Source: Sulfitobacter sp. M05 (GTDB lineage Bacteria > Pseudomonadota > Alphaproteobacteria > Rhodobacterales > Rhodobacteraceae). Taken from it: 64,000 nt of DNA. How positions within the stretch are numbered: position 1 is the first letter of the stretch; each line of letters opens with the position of its first letter. Positions 26,634-36,938 of this stretch are shown here, piece after piece. A program made the position numbers and the translations under genes. A model generated the notes under the pieces. It was not told the origin of the DNA. It made no database searches and was given only the letters and a program-made list of their open reading frames with translations. The DNA is taken from NCBI RefSeq assembly GCF_029285175.1, contig NZ_JABEDH010000001.1, forward strand, positions 1 through 64,000. The letters are read 5' to 3'.

Positions 26634-28022
26634 TTACATGTGGATCGGGCCATCGCCGCAGGCAAGTGCGGCCTCGCGGACAGCTTCCGAATAGGTCGGA
26701 TGTGCATGGCAGGTCATGGCAAGATCTTGGGCTGACGCGCCAAACTCCATTGCAACACAGACCTCGTGGATCAGATCACCTGCGCCGGGGCCAATGATAT
26801 GGGCACCCAGAATGCGGTCGGTTTCCTTATCCGCAAGGATTTTGACAAAGCCGTCACCGGCAAAAACCGCCTTGGCCCGGGCGTTGCCCATAAAACTGAA
26901 CTTGCCCACTTTATAGGCGCGACCGGCCTCTTTCAGGGTTGCTTCAGTCTCGCCTACATTAGCCACCTCGGGGTGGGTATAGATCACACCGGGGATCACG
27001 CCATAGTTTACGTGACCATGTTTTCCGGCAATCACCTCGGCGACGGCCATTCCCTCGTCCTCGGCCTTATGGGCCAACATTGGCCCTTCGATCACGTCAC
27101 CGATGGCATAGATGCCCTTGGCCGCAGTCTGCCAGTTCTTGTCGACCGCGATCTGGCCGCGTTTGGTCAGCTCCACGCCAAGCGCCTCGATGCCCAAACC
27201 GTCATGCACTGGCTTGCGCCCGGTGGCGACCAGTACCACATCCGCATCCAGCACATGTTCGCTGTCATCTTTGCGCAGTTTGTAATGCACCTTGGCCTTG
27301 GTCTTGCTCGCCTCGGTCTTTTGTACCGCGGCCCCCATGACGAACTTCAGCCCTTGCTTTTTCAGCATCCGCTGAAAGACCTTCTGCACCTCGGGGTCCA
27401 TCCCCGGGGTGATGGCGTCAAGGAACTCGACAACGGTAACTTCCGTGCCCAGACGCGCATAGACGCTGCCCAGTTCCAGCCCGATCACACCGGCCCCGAT
27501 CACCACCATTTTCTTGGGTACTTTGCCCAACTCCAGCGCACCGGTAGAAGTCACCACAACCTTTTCGTCAACGTCAACACCCGGCAAGGAGGCCGGTTCA
27601 GAGCCTGTGGCGATGATGATGTTCTTAGCCTCGTGAACCTCGTCACCGACCTTGACCTTGCCAGCCTCCGGCACTGATCCCCAGCCTTTCAACCAGTCGA
27701 TCTTGTTCTTCTTAAACAGGAACTCAATGCCCTTTGTGTTGGTGTCGATGGTGCCTTGTTTGTAGGACAGCATCTGTTTCCAATCGACAGAGGGGCTTTT
27801 GCCCTTCAGGCCCATCTCGGCAAAATTATGCTCGGCCTCGTGCAGCATATGGGAGGCGTGTAGCAGGGCCTTGGACGGGATACAGCCAACATTCAGGCAG
27901 GTGCCGCCCAAAGTTTCGCGGCCCTCGACACAGGCGGTTTTCAGACCCAGTTGCGCGCAGCGGATGGCGGCAACATAGCCGCCAGGGCCGGAGCCGATCA
28001 CAATAACATCATAGCTGGACAT
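26634..28022 (-). CDS. lpdA: dihydrolipoyl dehydrogenase (E3)
   Basis: 462 residues; FAD disulfide oxidoreductase that reoxidises the lipoyl groups of the 2-oxoglutarate dehydrogenase complex. FAD motif IGSGPGGY is at 9-16, the redox pair C42/C47 in [14 protein letters not shown], the NAD motif [12 protein letters not shown] and the C-terminal His-Glu pair in CHAHPTYSE. It is the last gene of the suc operon, downstream of the MAPEG gene. A large antisense frame over it is a coding shadow. Confidence 0.96.
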   Translation of the reverse strand: MSSYDVIVIGSGPGGYVAAIRCAQLGLKTACVEGRETLGGTCLNVGCIPSKALLHASHMLHEAEHNFAEMGLKGKSPSVDWKQMLSYKQGTIDTNTKGIEFLFKKNKIDWLKGWGSVPEAGKVKVGDEVHEAKNIIIATGSEPASLPGVDVDEKVVVTSTGALELGKVPKKMVVIGAGVIGLELGSVYARLGTEVTVVEFLDAITPGMDPEVQKVFQRMLKKQGLKFVMGAAVQKTEASKTKAKVHYKLRKDDSEHVLDADVVLVATGRKPVHDGLGIEALGVELTKRGQIAVDKNWQTAAKGIYAIGDVIEGPMLAHKAEDEGMAVAEVIAGKHGHVNYGVIPGVIYTHPEVANVGETEATLKEAGRAYKVGKFSFMGNARAKAVFAGDGFVKILADKETDRILGAHIIGPGAGDLIHEVCVAMEFGASAQDLAMTCHAHPTYSEAVREAALACGDGPIHM

Positions 28023-28040
28023 GGGGGATCTCCTTGGGAG

Positions 28041-28436
28041 TTATATGAGTGCTGCAAGCAGCATAAAAAAGGTGGCAAGCAATCCTGCAAACCAGATGTA
28101 GGAGCGGGCAGGGCTGAGGCCTTTGGCATAGGCGGGAATATAAGCAGTGCGCGCAGCGAGGTAGACCCATGCGCAAAGCGCTGTAAAGCCTGAGTTCTGG
28201 CCAGACATCTCGATCACGCCGACGGCAATCGTAAACAGGATCAACCCCTGAAAATGATTGTCAAAGGCGCGGCCCAGACGGGCGGTTTGTTCGGATATCT
28301 GGCGGGTGGGGGCGGTGTCACGTGCGGACATGGTATACCCCATGCCAAGCTCCTTGTTTGCCGGCACAGCGTACAGCGCGAACTGTACGATTTGCAGAAT
28401 GGCCGCGAGGGTAAGGACGGTAAGTTCGGGTGTCAC
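28041..28436 (-). CDS. MAPEG family membrane protein
   Basis: 131 residues from GTG 28436 (GGAC upstream on the minus strand). Four hydrophobic helices at about 1-20, 65-80, 83-100 and 110-130 and the motif RAFDNHFQGLILF...ARTAYIPAYAKG match the MAPEG family (membrane-associated proteins in eicosanoid and glutathione metabolism). Bacterial members have no settled function. It is placed between sucB and lpdA, 18 bp from lpdA, inside the TCA operon. Confidence 0.85.
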   Translation of the reverse strand: MTPELTVLTLAAILQIVQFALYAVPANKELGMGYTMSARDTAPTRQISEQTARLGRAFDNHFQGLILFTIAVGVIEMSGQNSGFTALCAWVYLAARTAYIPAYAKGLSPARSYIWFAGLLATFFMLLAALI

Positions 28437-28487
28437 GTGAAGTCCTTTTGGGTGGGGACAACCGCAGTGCTTTGGCAATGCGGCAAT

Positions 28488-28540
28488 GGCGGGGAGAACC
28501 CCGCCCTACAGTTGACCCGTAGGGCGGGGTTCTCCCCGCC
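28488..28540. repeat. perfect 22-bp inverted repeat, large hairpin between sucB and MAPEG gene
   Basis: Two exactly complementary 22-bp arms (28488-28509 and 28519-28540) surround a 9-nt loop. The arms start GGCGGGGAGAAC and end CCCTAC. The structure begins 8 bp after the sucB stop on the transcribed strand and has no T-tract, so it is not a classical terminator. It may stabilise the sucAB mRNA end or be a processing site or a mobile palindromic repeat. Confidence 0.85.
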
Positions 28541-28547
28541 TAATCTG

Positions 28548-30071
28548 TCACAGATCCATCAACAGGCGACGGGGATCTTCCAGCATCTCTTTGACGCGCA
28601 CAAGGAAGGTCACCGCGCCTTTGCCATCGATGATCCGGTGGTCATAGGACAGCGAGATATACATCATCGGACGGATCACCACCTCGCCGCCAATGGCCAT
28701 CGGACGGTCCTGAATTTTCGCCATGCCCAGGATGCCTGACTGTGGTGGGTTCAGGATTGGTGCGGTCATCAGCGAGCCATAGACACCGCCGTTTGAAATG
28801 GTGAAGGTACCGCCGGTCATGTCTGCCATGCTCAGCTTGCCGTCGCGGGCCTTCTTGCCCATGGTGTTGATGCCTTTTTCAATTTCGGCAAAAGACATCG
28901 TATCCACGTCACGGATCACCGGCACCACAAGGCCTGTGGGTGTGCCCGCAGCGACCCCCATATGCACGTAGTTCTTGTAGATCACATCAGTGCCGTCGAT
29001 TTCGGCGTTAACCTCTGGGATCTCTTTCAGCGCATGGCAGCAGGCCTTGGTGAAGAAGGACATAAAGCCCATGCGCACACCGTGCTTCTTCTCAAAATCC
29101 GCCTTGTAAGCGTTCCGGATCGCCATCACTTCGGTCATGTCGACCTCGTTGAAGGTGGTCAGGATCGCGGCGGTGTTCTGGGCCTCTTTCAAACGGCGCG
29201 CCATGGTTTGTTTCAGGCGGGTCATCTTTACCCGCTCTTCACGGGCGGCGTCATCTGCCGTTGAAGGGGCGCGGGCAGGGGCCGCAGCAGCTGGTGCCGC
29301 TGCGGTGGTGCCTGCGGCAATCGCCTTGGCAACGTCCTCTTTCATCACCCGGCCGTCGCGGCCTGTGCCGGTCACCGCATCACGGTTCAAGCCCGTTTCG
29401 GCCATGGCTTTCTTGGCGGATGGCGCATCTTCGACGTCCTTGCCGCCTGATGTAGCAGCTGCGGGCACGTCCGAGGCCGCAGCCTGTGCGGGAGCGGCCA
29501 CTGCAGCGCCGGCACCGGATGCAATCACCGCAAGTTTCGCGGATGCTTCGACTGTGCTGCCTTCTTCGGCAAGGATCTCGCTCAGTACACCAGCGGCTGG
29601 GGCGGGCACTTCGACGCTGACCTTATCGGTTTCCAGTTCGCAAAGCATTTCGTCCTGCGCGACGCTGTCGCCGACCTTCTTGAACCATGTGCTGACGGTG
29701 GCTTCGGTCACGCTTTCGCCAAGGGTCGGCACCATGACGTCAACGGATGCACCGCCTGCGCTGGCCGGGGACTGGCTTGCTGCGCCGGCGTCTTGGGCGG
29801 CTTCTTTTGCCTTGGGCGCAGCGTCTGATCCGGCGGCCCCTTCTGAGATATTCGCCAAAAGCGCATCAACCCCGACGGTTTCTCCTTCGGCGGCAATGAT
29901 CTCGGACAGGGTGCCGGCAACCGGGCTTGGCACTTCGACGGTTACTTTGTCGGTTTCCAGCTCGCAGAGCATTTCATCAACAGCCACGGTATCGCCGGGC
30001 TTTTTAAACCACGTTGCTACAGTGGCTTCGGTCACGGATTCGCCCAATGTGGGCACGCGTACGTCGGTCAT
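28548..30071 (-). CDS. odhB: 2-oxoglutarate dehydrogenase E2, dihydrolipoyl succinyltransferase with two lipoyl domains
   Basis: 507 residues. The two lipoyl domains are nearly identical, with lipoyl lysines K42 and K150 in [11 protein letters not shown] and [11 protein letters not shown]. Ala/Pro-rich linkers follow, then the E3-binding domain ([18 protein letters not shown]) and the acyltransferase core ending in SYDHRIIDG (catalytic His-Asp). It transfers succinyl groups to CoA in the TCA cycle. The start overlaps the sucA stop. E. coli-type E2o has one lipoyl domain; a doubled one makes this protein about 100 residues longer. Confidence 0.95.
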   Translation of the reverse strand: MTDVRVPTLGESVTEATVATWFKKPGDTVAVDEMLCELETDKVTVEVPSPVAGTLSEIIAAEGETVGVDALLANISEGAAGSDAAPKAKEAAQDAGAASQSPASAGGASVDVMVPTLGESVTEATVSTWFKKVGDSVAQDEMLCELETDKVSVEVPAPAAGVLSEILAEEGSTVEASAKLAVIASGAGAAVAAPAQAAASDVPAAATSGGKDVEDAPSAKKAMAETGLNRDAVTGTGRDGRVMKEDVAKAIAAGTTAAAPAAAAPARAPSTADDAAREERVKMTRLKQTMARRLKEAQNTAAILTTFNEVDMTEVMAIRNAYKADFEKKHGVRMGFMSFFTKACCHALKEIPEVNAEIDGTDVIYKNYVHMGVAAGTPTGLVVPVIRDVDTMSFAEIEKGINTMGKKARDGKLSMADMTGGTFTISNGGVYGSLMTAPILNPPQSGILGMAKIQDRPMAIGGEVVIRPMMYISLSYDHRIIDGKGAVTFLVRVKEMLEDPRRLLMDL

Positions 30072-33034
30072 TTCTTTGATCCTTCAAGTGTCAGCGCCTC
30101 GTCGATCAGGGCGGCTTGCTGTGATTTATGCATGCTGGCCAAACCTGTGGCAGGTGAGGCAGCAGCGGCGCGTCCGGCATAGCTTGGACGCGAATGTTTG
30201 GCGTTGATACGGGTCAGGACCCATTCGATATTCGGTTCGATGAACGACCATGCGCCTTGGTTCTTGGGCTCTTCCTGACACCAGACCATATCGGCGTTCT
30301 TAAACCGCTCCAGTTCCTTGACCGCGGATTGTGCGGGGAACGGATAGAACTGTTCGAAACGCAGCAGATACACATCGTCGATGCCGCGTGCGTCGCGTTC
30401 TTCCAGCAGGTCGTAATAGACTTTGCCGGAACACATCACGACACGTTTGATTTTGTCGTCCGCCACCAGATTTGTTTTGGAATTGCCTTGCTGGGCGTCA
30501 TCCCACAACACGCGGTGGAATGAGGAACCGGTGGTGAATTCATCGGCGGTACTTACCGCAGTTTTATGGCGCAGCAACGACTTCGGTGTCATCAGCATCA
30601 GTGGCTTGCGGTAGCTGCGGTGCAGCTGGCGGCGCAGAATGTGGAAGTAGTTCGCCGGCGTTGTACAGTTGGCCACGATCCAGTTGTCACCGCCACACAT
30701 GGTCAGAAACCGCTCCAGACGCGCGCTGGAGTGTTCCGGTCCTTGCCCCTCGTAACCATGTGGCATCAGGCAGACGAGGCCAGACATGCGCAGCCATTTG
30801 CTTTCGCCGGAACTGATGAACTGGTCGAACATGATCTGCGCGCCATTGGCGAAATCGCCAAACTGGGCTTCCCACAGGGTCAGCGCATTAGGTTCGGCCA
30901 GCGAGTAGCCGTATTCGAAACCAAGAACCGCATATTCTGACAACATGGAGTCGATGACCTCGTATTCGGCCTGACCCTCGCGAATGTGGTTCAAAGGATA
31001 ATAGCGGTCTTCGGTTTCCTGATTGATCAAGCCAGAGTGGCGTTGCGAGAATGTACCGCGCGTTGAATCCTGACCGGCAAGGCGAACTTTGTAGCCCTCG
31101 GTCAACAAAGAGCCGAAAGCGATGGCCTCGGCTGTGGCCCAGTCAAAGCCCTTGCCGCTTTTAAACATCTCGGCCTTTGTATCCAGCAAACGACCAACGG
31201 TTTTATGCAGGGGGAACCCATCCGGCGCGGAACTGATTGCCTTGCCAACCGCGGCAAGTGTTTCTTTGGAGATTGCAGTCTTGCCGCGCTGGTATTTTTC
31301 GCCGCGTTTATCCAGATGAGACCATTTCCCATCCAGCCAGTCGGCCTTGTTCGGGCGATATTCTTTGCCGGCCTCAAACTCATCATTCATGTATTTCTGG
31401 AAATCGGCCTTCATGTCCTCGATCTCGCCCTCGGGGACAAGACCGTCTTTGACCAGACGCTCGGCATAGAGGCTGAGAGTGGTTTTATGGCCTTTGATCT
31501 TTTTGTACATCACCGGGTTGGTGAACATCGGCTCATCACCTTCATTGTGACCAAAGCGCCGGTAACAGATCAGATCGATCACCACATCCTTGTGGAATTT
31601 TTGGCGGAACTCGGTCGCTACACGGGCTGCATGCACCACGGCCTCGGGATCATCACCATTAACGTGGAAAATTGGCGCTTCAACCACCAGCGCATTGTCG
31701 GTGGGGTAGGGCGAAGAACGCGAGAAATGCGGCGCAGTGGTGAAACCGATCTGGTTGTTCACTACAATATGCATGGTGCCGCCGGTCTTGTGACCGCGCA
31801 GCCCGGAGAGGGCGAAACATTCCGCCACAACACCCTGACCGGCAAAAGCGGCATCGCCGTGTAACAGAACCGGCATTACCGAGATCCGAGTGGGGTCGTT
31901 ACGCTGGTCCTGTTTGGCGCGGACCTTGCCGATGACCACAGGGTTCACCGCCTCAAGGTGGGACGGGTTCGCCGTCAACGACAGGTGTACGGTGTTGTCG
32001 TCAAATTCGCGGTCCGAAGAGGCCCCAAGGTGGTATTTCACATCGCCGGAACCGTCGACATCCTCGGGTTTGAAGCTGCCGCCCTGAAATTCGTTGAAGA
32101 TCGCGCGATAGGGTTTCTGCATCACATTGGCGAGGACGGACAGACGCCCCCGGTGCGGCATCCCGATAACGATTTCCTTCACACCCAGCTGGCCACCGCG
32201 TTTGATGACTTGCTCCATTGCGGGAACAAGGCTTTCACCGCCGTCCAGACCAAATCGTTTGGTGCCCATGTACTTAACATGCAAGAACTTTTCGAAACCT
32301 TCGGCTTCGACAAGTTTGCTCAGGATTGCCTTGCGCCCGTTTTTGGTAAAGGCGATTTCCTTGCCGTATCCTTCGATCCGCTCTTTCAGCCAACCGGCCT
32401 CTTCAGGGTTCGAAATATGCATGTATTGCAGGGCAAATGTGCCGCAATAGGTGGATTTCACAATTGCAACGATCTGCTTCATTGTCGCAACTTCAAGGCC
32501 CAGAACATTGTCGATAAAGATCGGACGATCCATGTCGGCATCGCTAAAGCCATAGGCCTTAGGGTCCAGTTCGGGATGTTCGCCCATGTCGCGCATGTTC
32601 AGCGGATCAAGATCGGCGGCCAGATGGCCACGGATGCGGTAGGCGCGGATCAACATCAGGGCGCGGATTGAATCCAGTACCGCTTGTTTGATCTGATCGT
32701 CACTTACCGAGATGCCTTTTTCGGCTGCTTTTGCCTTGATCTTGTCGCCAGCTGCCTTTGCTTCAACGGGTTCGGGCCAGACGCCGGTCAATGCGCCCAT
32801 GGTGTCGCCAGCAGGGGCGGGTGGCCAGTCGTTGCGCGCCCATGACGGGCCAGCAGCCTCGGCCTCAACAGCCTTGCGTTCGTCGCCCATGGCGTCGAAA
32901 AACACATGCCAGGCTTCGTCGACCGAGGCCGGGTTCGCGGCATATTGTGCATAAAGCTGTTCCAGATATGCAGCATTGTCACCTTCCATAAACGAGGAAG
33001 CGTGGAAGTGATCGTTGGCAGGTTTTTCGGTCAT
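30068..33034 (-). CDS. sucA: 2-oxoglutarate dehydrogenase E1 component
   Basis: 988 residues from ATG 33034 (AGGTAA upstream; an in-frame TTG lies 15 bp earlier). It is the thiamine-diphosphate-dependent E1o subunit that decarboxylates 2-oxoglutarate. Seen are the N-terminal E2-contact region ([13 protein letters not shown]), [15 protein letters not shown], the ThDP/Mg block [14 protein letters not shown] and NNQIGFTT, and the transketolase-like C-terminal half with [12 protein letters not shown]. It is followed by a 4-bp overlap with odhB. Confidence 0.97.
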   Translation of the reverse strand: MTEKPANDHFHASSFMEGDNAAYLEQLYAQYAANPASVDEAWHVFFDAMGDERKAVEAEAAGPSWARNDWPPAPAGDTMGALTGVWPEPVEAKAAGDKIKAKAAEKGISVSDDQIKQAVLDSIRALMLIRAYRIRGHLAADLDPLNMRDMGEHPELDPKAYGFSDADMDRPIFIDNVLGLEVATMKQIVAIVKSTYCGTFALQYMHISNPEEAGWLKERIEGYGKEIAFTKNGRKAILSKLVEAEGFEKFLHVKYMGTKRFGLDGGESLVPAMEQVIKRGGQLGVKEIVIGMPHRGRLSVLANVMQKPYRAIFNEFQGGSFKPEDVDGSGDVKYHLGASSDREFDDNTVHLSLTANPSHLEAVNPVVIGKVRAKQDQRNDPTRISVMPVLLHGDAAFAGQGVVAECFALSGLRGHKTGGTMHIVVNNQIGFTTAPHFSRSSPYPTDNALVVEAPIFHVNGDDPEAVVHAARVATEFRQKFHKDVVIDLICYRRFGHNEGDEPMFTNPVMYKKIKGHKTTLSLYAERLVKDGLVPEGEIEDMKADFQKYMNDEFEAGKEYRPNKADWLDGKWSHLDKRGEKYQRGKTAISKETLAAVGKAISSAPDGFPLHKTVGRLLDTKAEMFKSGKGFDWATAEAIAFGSLLTEGYKVRLAGQDSTRGTFSQRHSGLINQETEDRYYPLNHIREGQAEYEVIDSMLSEYAVLGFEYGYSLAEPNALTLWEAQFGDFANGAQIMFDQFISSGESKWLRMSGLVCLMPHGYEGQGPEHSSARLERFLTMCGGDNWIVANCTTPANYFHILRRQLHRSYRKPLMLMTPKSLLRHKTAVSTADEFTTGSSFHRVLWDDAQQGNSKTNLVADDKIKRVVMCSGKVYYDLLEERDARGIDDVYLLRFEQFYPFPAQSAVKELERFKNADMVWCQEEPKNQGAWSFIEPNIEWVLTRINAKHSRPSYAGRAAAASPATGLASMHKSQQAALIDEALTLEGSKK

Positions 33035-33083
33035 TGCGTTACCTAGCAAGTAAGAGGTCGGAACTGTCGAAGGTCAAAGACGG

Positions 33084-33548
33084 TCAGGTTTGTGGTGTCG
33101 GGGGCGGGCCGTAGGCATTGGTTTCAGGTTGTGACGGGCGGGTGAGCCACCACAGGAACACAAGACTGATTATCAATTGCACAATGGCGAGGATTGAAAA
33201 CAATGCCAGATTTGCAAAATCGGGCATCTGCCCTGCGGCCATGGCCTCTTCAGTTGGAACGTCAGGGGCCATCAAGCTTGCAAGCAGGCTGATGCCGAAT
33301 GGAATGACGATGTACCAGCCCGGACGTCCGGTATCTTGCAAACGGCGGAAACCCGCGGCAAGCGCGGGGCAGATAATAGCAAGCGTGTAGATCAGATAGA
33401 GCAGGCCCCAGATGAGTTGAGTAACAACTGCGCCGATCAAAACCACCAGAAAAAACCACCAATATTCCGAACGGGATGCACGCCCCTGAAAGGTCGCGTA
33501 TTTTTGCGTCAGGCAGGTGCGTACTGCGGTGGGAAAATCCATGGTCAT
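33084..33548 (-). CDS. DUF805 family membrane protein
   Basis: 154 residues from ATG 33548 (GGGAGCG upstream). ATFQGRASRSEYWWFFL is the DUF805 entry motif. Four hydrophobic helices follow, with GFRRLQDTGRPGWY between them and a proline-rich C-terminal tail. These are small inner-membrane proteins of unknown function. It lies between sucD and sucA in the same direction, 58 bp after sucD, so it is transcribed with the TCA genes. Confidence 0.88.
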   Translation of the reverse strand: MTMDFPTAVRTCLTQKYATFQGRASRSEYWWFFLVVLIGAVVTQLIWGLLYLIYTLAIICPALAAGFRRLQDTGRPGWYIVIPFGISLLASLMAPDVPTEEAMAAGQMPDFANLALFSILAIVQLIISLVFLWWLTRPSQPETNAYGPPPTPQT

Positions 33549-33606
33549 CTTGCGCTCCCATTCAGATGTGTGGGGGTCGGACGGGGAAACTGCCCGACCC
33601 GAGGTA

Positions 33607-34494
33607 TCAGCCTTTTTCAATCGCTTCCTTAACGGCCTCGCCCAGCGTTGCGGGGCTGTCGGCGACAACGATGCCGGCGGCTTTCATCGCTTCGATCTTG
33701 TCTTCTGCACCACCTTTGCCGCCTGCGACAATCGCGCCAGCGTGGCCCATGCGGCGGCCCGGAGGGGCCGTGCGGCCCGCGATGAAGCCAGCCGTGGGTT
33801 TCCAGCGGCCCTTCTTTTTCTCATCAGCAAGGAACTGTGCCGCTTCTTCTTCTGCGGAACCACCGATTTCACCGATCATGATGATGGACTGGGTTTCGTC
33901 ATCCGCAAGGAACATTTCCAGCACGTCGATGTGTTCAGTGCCTTTGATCGGGTCACCGCCGATGCCCACCGCAGAGGACTGGCCGTAGCCCAGATCAGAG
34001 GTCTGTTTCACCGCTTCATAGGTCAGCGTCCCCGAGCGTGAAACCACGCCGCAAGAGCCGCGCTTGTGAATGTGGCCCGGCATGATGCCGATTTTGCAGG
34101 CGTCAGGTGTGATAATGCCGGGGCAGTTGGGGCCGATCAGCCGGGATTTGGAGCCTTCCAACGCGCGCTGGACGCGCATCATGTCCAGCACCGGAATACC
34201 TTCGGTGATGCAAACGATCAGCGGCATTTCTGCATCAATGGCTTCAAGGATGGAATCCGCAGCAAAGGGAGGAGGTACATAGATTACCGATGCGTTTGCT
34301 TCGGTAACATGCATCGCCTCGTGGACAGAGTTGAAAACCGGCAAATCCAGATGGGATTGACCGCCTTTGCCGGGGGTCACGCCGCCGACCATTTTGGTGC
34401 CATATGCAATGGCTTGCTCTGTGTGGAACGTCCCCTGCGAGCCGGTAAGGCCCTGACAGATGACTTTGGTGTTTTCGTCGACGAGTACGGCCAT
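33607..34494 (-). CDS. sucD: succinyl-CoA ligase, alpha subunit
   Basis: 295 residues from ATG 34494 with AAGGAAA upstream (upstream in-frame codons lack a leader). [27 protein letters not shown] is the CoA-binding Rossmann start and [12 protein letters not shown] holds the phosphohistidine. It makes succinate, CoA and NTP with SucC. The gene is separated from sucC by two small exported-protein genes. Confidence 0.97.
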   Translation of the reverse strand: MAVLVDENTKVICQGLTGSQGTFHTEQAIAYGTKMVGGVTPGKGGQSHLDLPVFNSVHEAMHVTEANASVIYVPPPFAADSILEAIDAEMPLIVCITEGIPVLDMMRVQRALEGSKSRLIGPNCPGIITPDACKIGIMPGHIHKRGSCGVVSRSGTLTYEAVKQTSDLGYGQSSAVGIGGDPIKGTEHIDVLEMFLADDETQSIIMIGEIGGSAEEEAAQFLADEKKKGRWKPTAGFIAGRTAPPGRRMGHAGAIVAGGKGGAEDKIEAMKAAGIVVADSPATLGEAVKEAIEKG

Positions 34495-34554
34495 GGTATT
34501 TCCTTGCTGGGTATTCGGTCTTGTTTCAGTGTGGCGCAACGCGCCGGATTAGGA

Positions 34555-34830
34555 TCAATCGATGATGGGGGTGGACCCGTCATTCGCGCGCGGGCGCGCT
34601 GTGTGGTGGCCGCAAGAACGTGTCTGGCGGCAAGGGCTTATCACATTCACAATGGTGATTTGCTGAATGCTATGAATCCGTGGTGCCGCGGCCTTTTGGG
34701 GCCGGTTTGCCAGATGTGACGGGCTGGGGTGAACTGCCTGTGGCCCGTTGCGGACAACCGTTTCACCGCCGGCGCAAGCAGACAAAGTTGCGATCAGTGC
34801 AGCACCTGCTGTCATACGCATTGGTTTCAT
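34555..34830 (-). CDS. small lipoprotein within the suc operon
   Basis: 91 residues. A signal peptide ends in lipobox LSAC (C19), followed by a polar, histidine- and proline-containing tail without recognisable domain. The ATG overlaps the stop of the preceding secreted-protein gene (ATGA), the strongest argument that it is real. It ends 60 bp before sucD. Function unknown. Confidence 0.6.
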   Translation of the reverse strand: MKPMRMTAGAALIATLSACAGGETVVRNGPQAVHPSPSHLANRPQKAAAPRIHSIQQITIVNVISPCRQTRSCGHHTARPRANDGSTPIID

Positions 34831-35363
34831 TCTGTCGTCCCTTCGTCTGCTTTTTTCGTAATGCCAAGGCCGTCATAAAGACGGTAGACTGAGATAAATG
34901 TTGTAACTCTGCCCGAATTGCGGCGAGTCCCCACATGCACCACGGCAACCCGCCCGTGCAAAAGTTCGCGCCCTTCGATCAGTGCTGTGTTTTCCAGATG
35001 CCTGTGCGTGTCTGGCAGAAGTATTTTGCGACCAAAAACAGGTGGTGTCCGCATCTGCTTGCGCAGGGCAGGGATGGTGCGGGCGGTGTGGTTCCCGTCA
35101 AAGGCAACCTCACACCGCCGTTCTATACCCTGCGGTGCATCCATTGGACGCGGTGCAAGGCTGTCATCCCAAAAGGTCAGCGTAAACGAAGCGACATTGG
35201 CTTTCATGTTACGCCGCGCATCTGCCTCGGTTTGGCCTGCTTTAAAACACCAGGAATTAAACGCCCGAATTGCCTCATTGGCCTGATCCGCGACAGCATC
35301 GCCTGCCACCCCGATAAGGGCAGTCAGGCCAAGTGCTTGAGCGGTGGTCACAGCCAAAGGCAT
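34827..35363 (-). CDS. secreted hypothetical protein within the suc operon
   Basis: 178 residues from ATG 35363 with CGGAGAAC upstream. An N-terminal hydrophobic stretch (1-22, ending GDAVADQ) looks like a signal peptide. The mature part has two cysteines (WCFKAG and ERRCEV) that could pair, and ends in a basic stretch with ISVYRLYDG. I do not recognise the family. It begins 22 bp after sucC and is coupled to the lipoprotein gene downstream. Confidence 0.7.
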   Translation of the reverse strand: MPLAVTTAQALGLTALIGVAGDAVADQANEAIRAFNSWCFKAGQTEADARRNMKANVASFTLTFWDDSLAPRPMDAPQGIERRCEVAFDGNHTARTIPALRKQMRTPPVFGRKILLPDTHRHLENTALIEGRELLHGRVAVVHVGTRRNSGRVTTFISVYRLYDGLGITKKADEGTTE

Positions 35364-35385
35364 TCGAGCGTTCTCCGTTCCGGAC

Positions 35386-36579
35386 CTAGCCCTTAACCGC
35401 CGCCACAATCTTTTGTGCGCCGTCTTTCAGGTCTTCCGCCGCGATCACGTCGAGACCGGAATTGTTGATGATGTCTTTGCCTTGCTGCACGTTTGTACCT
35501 TCCAGACGGACAACCAACGGCACTTTCAGGCCAACTTCTTTCACCGCGGCAACAACGCCTTCGGCAATCACATCACAGCGCATGATACCGCCGAAGATGT
35601 TCACCAGAATGCCTTTGACCTTGGGGTCGGAGGTGATGATCTTGAAGGCTTCGGTCACTTTCTCTTTGGTCGCGCCGCCGCCTACGTCCAAAAAGTTGGC
35701 AGGCTCGGAGCCATAGAGCTTGATAATGTCCATGGTCGCCATGGCTAGACCCGCGCCGTTCACCATACACCCGATTTCGCCGTCCAGCGTGATGTAGTTG
35801 AGGTCGTATTTTGAGGCCTCAAGTTCTTTGGCGTCTTCTTCGGTTTCGTCGCGCAACTCGTTTATGTCGGCGTGGCGATAAATGGCGTTGCCGTCAAATG
35901 CGACCTTGGCGTCCAGCACCTTGAGGTCGCCGCTGTCTGATACGATCAGCGGGTTGATTTCCAGCATCTCCATGTCTTTTTCGATGAACGCTTTGTACAG
36001 CAGGCCCATCAGGCCGACACATTGTTTGACTTGTTTGCCTTCCAGACCCAACGCAAATGCGATGCGACGGCCATGGAACGCCTGGTAACCGGTGGCCGGA
36101 TCAACAGAGAAAGACAGGATTTTATCCGGTGTGTTGGCAGCAACTTCTTCGATGTCCATGCCACCCTCTGTGGAGCAGACGAAAGACACGCGTGACGTCT
36201 GACGATCGACGAGCAAGGCAAGGTAGAGTTCGGTTTCAATGCCGGAGCCGTCTTCGATGTAGATCCGATTCACTTGCTTGCCGGCAGGGCCGGTCTGATG
36301 CGTGACCAGTGTCCGCCCCAGCATTTTTTTGGCTTCTTGCGCCGCTTCCTCAACCGATTTGGCAAGGCGTACGCCGCCAGCCTCGCCGGCATCCGCTTCC
36401 TTGAACTTGCCCTTGCCGCGTCCGCCCGCGTGGATCTGCGCTTTTACGACCCAAAGCGGGCCGTCCATTTCGCCAGCTGCGGTTTTCGCGTCCTCGGCCT
36501 TGAGGACCACGCGGCCATCAGAGACAGGTGCGCCGTAGCTGCGCAGAAGGGCTTTCGCCTGATATTCGTGGATGTTCAT
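35386..36579 (-). CDS. sucC: succinyl-CoA ligase, beta subunit
   Basis: 397 residues. [16 protein letters not shown] is the ATP-grasp start, [11 protein letters not shown] is the nucleotide loop, and the C-terminal ligase domain contains [15 protein letters not shown]. It is the first gene of the operon sucC ... lpdA. The region upstream carries two TGTGATCACA palindromes shared with the sdh operon. Confidence 0.97.
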   Translation of the reverse strand: MNIHEYQAKALLRSYGAPVSDGRVVLKAEDAKTAAGEMDGPLWVVKAQIHAGGRGKGKFKEADAGEAGGVRLAKSVEEAAQEAKKMLGRTLVTHQTGPAGKQVNRIYIEDGSGIETELYLALLVDRQTSRVSFVCSTEGGMDIEEVAANTPDKILSFSVDPATGYQAFHGRRIAFALGLEGKQVKQCVGLMGLLYKAFIEKDMEMLEINPLIVSDSGDLKVLDAKVAFDGNAIYRHADINELRDETEEDAKELEASKYDLNYITLDGEIGCMVNGAGLAMATMDIIKLYGSEPANFLDVGGGATKEKVTEAFKIITSDPKVKGILVNIFGGIMRCDVIAEGVVAAVKEVGLKVPLVVRLEGTNVQQGKDIINNSGLDVIAAEDLKDGAQKIVAAVKG

Positions 36580-36690
36580 GAAAAAACGGTCCCGTTCTTG
36601 TTCAAGTCACAGGCAGGTGCGCCAGTGAGTCTTATGGTTCCGGTTCAGCCTTGTGCAGTTTCTAGTACATTGCCAGTAGAAAGCGACATT

Positions 36691-36721
36691 TGTGATCACA
36701 GTAGAAAAACGTGTGATCACA
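36691..36721. promoter_or_regulatory. paired TGTGATCACA operators upstream of the suc operon
   Basis: Perfect 10-bp palindromes at 36691-36700 and 36712-36721, centres 21 bp apart (two helical turns), each with an outward AAATG extension. They lie 112-142 bp upstream of sucC. The same pair at the same spacing precedes sdhC. TGTGA and TCACA abut here, so this is not a CRP site; a GntR- or MarR-type dimer pair is possible. Confidence 0.75.
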
Positions 36722-36902
36722 AATGCGGGAAAATTAATTTCGGGTAAACGATCTGGCTGTATTTAGAAGGCCAATTTCCACCCCCTAACGGGTATTTCGC
36801 GGAATAGCTGTGTGGGCCGACAGGCGAAACCGTGCCTGATTTGCGAAACACAAAGCTGTCCTAGGCGAGGCGGCGGGGCAGGTGCAATTCCCCGTCAGGG
36901 CA

Positions 36903-36922
36903 TCGGGGCGCTGTGGCCCCGA
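36903..36922. terminator. GC-rich hairpin after the mesaconyl-CoA hydratase gene
   Basis: TCGGGGC and GCCCCGA form a 7-bp stem with loop GCTGTG, 17 bp after the hydratase stop on the minus strand. No T-tract follows, so termination is only possible. Confidence 0.35.
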
Positions 36923-36938
36923 CAACCGGTTCGTATCG

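Noticed and set aside
26766-27677. 303-codon plus-strand frame over lpdA
   Set aside because: Mirror frame of a strongly conserved gene; no start context and no recognisable domain.
29137-30207. 356-codon plus-strand frame over odhB
   Set aside because: Antisense shadow of the Ala/Pro-rich lipoyl linkers; Ala/Ser/Thr monotone product with no ribosome-binding site.
36691-36721. CRP/FNR-type binding sites
   Set aside because: TGTGA and TCACA are directly adjacent, whereas CRP sites need a 6-bp spacer; FNR half-sites (TTGAT) are also absent.
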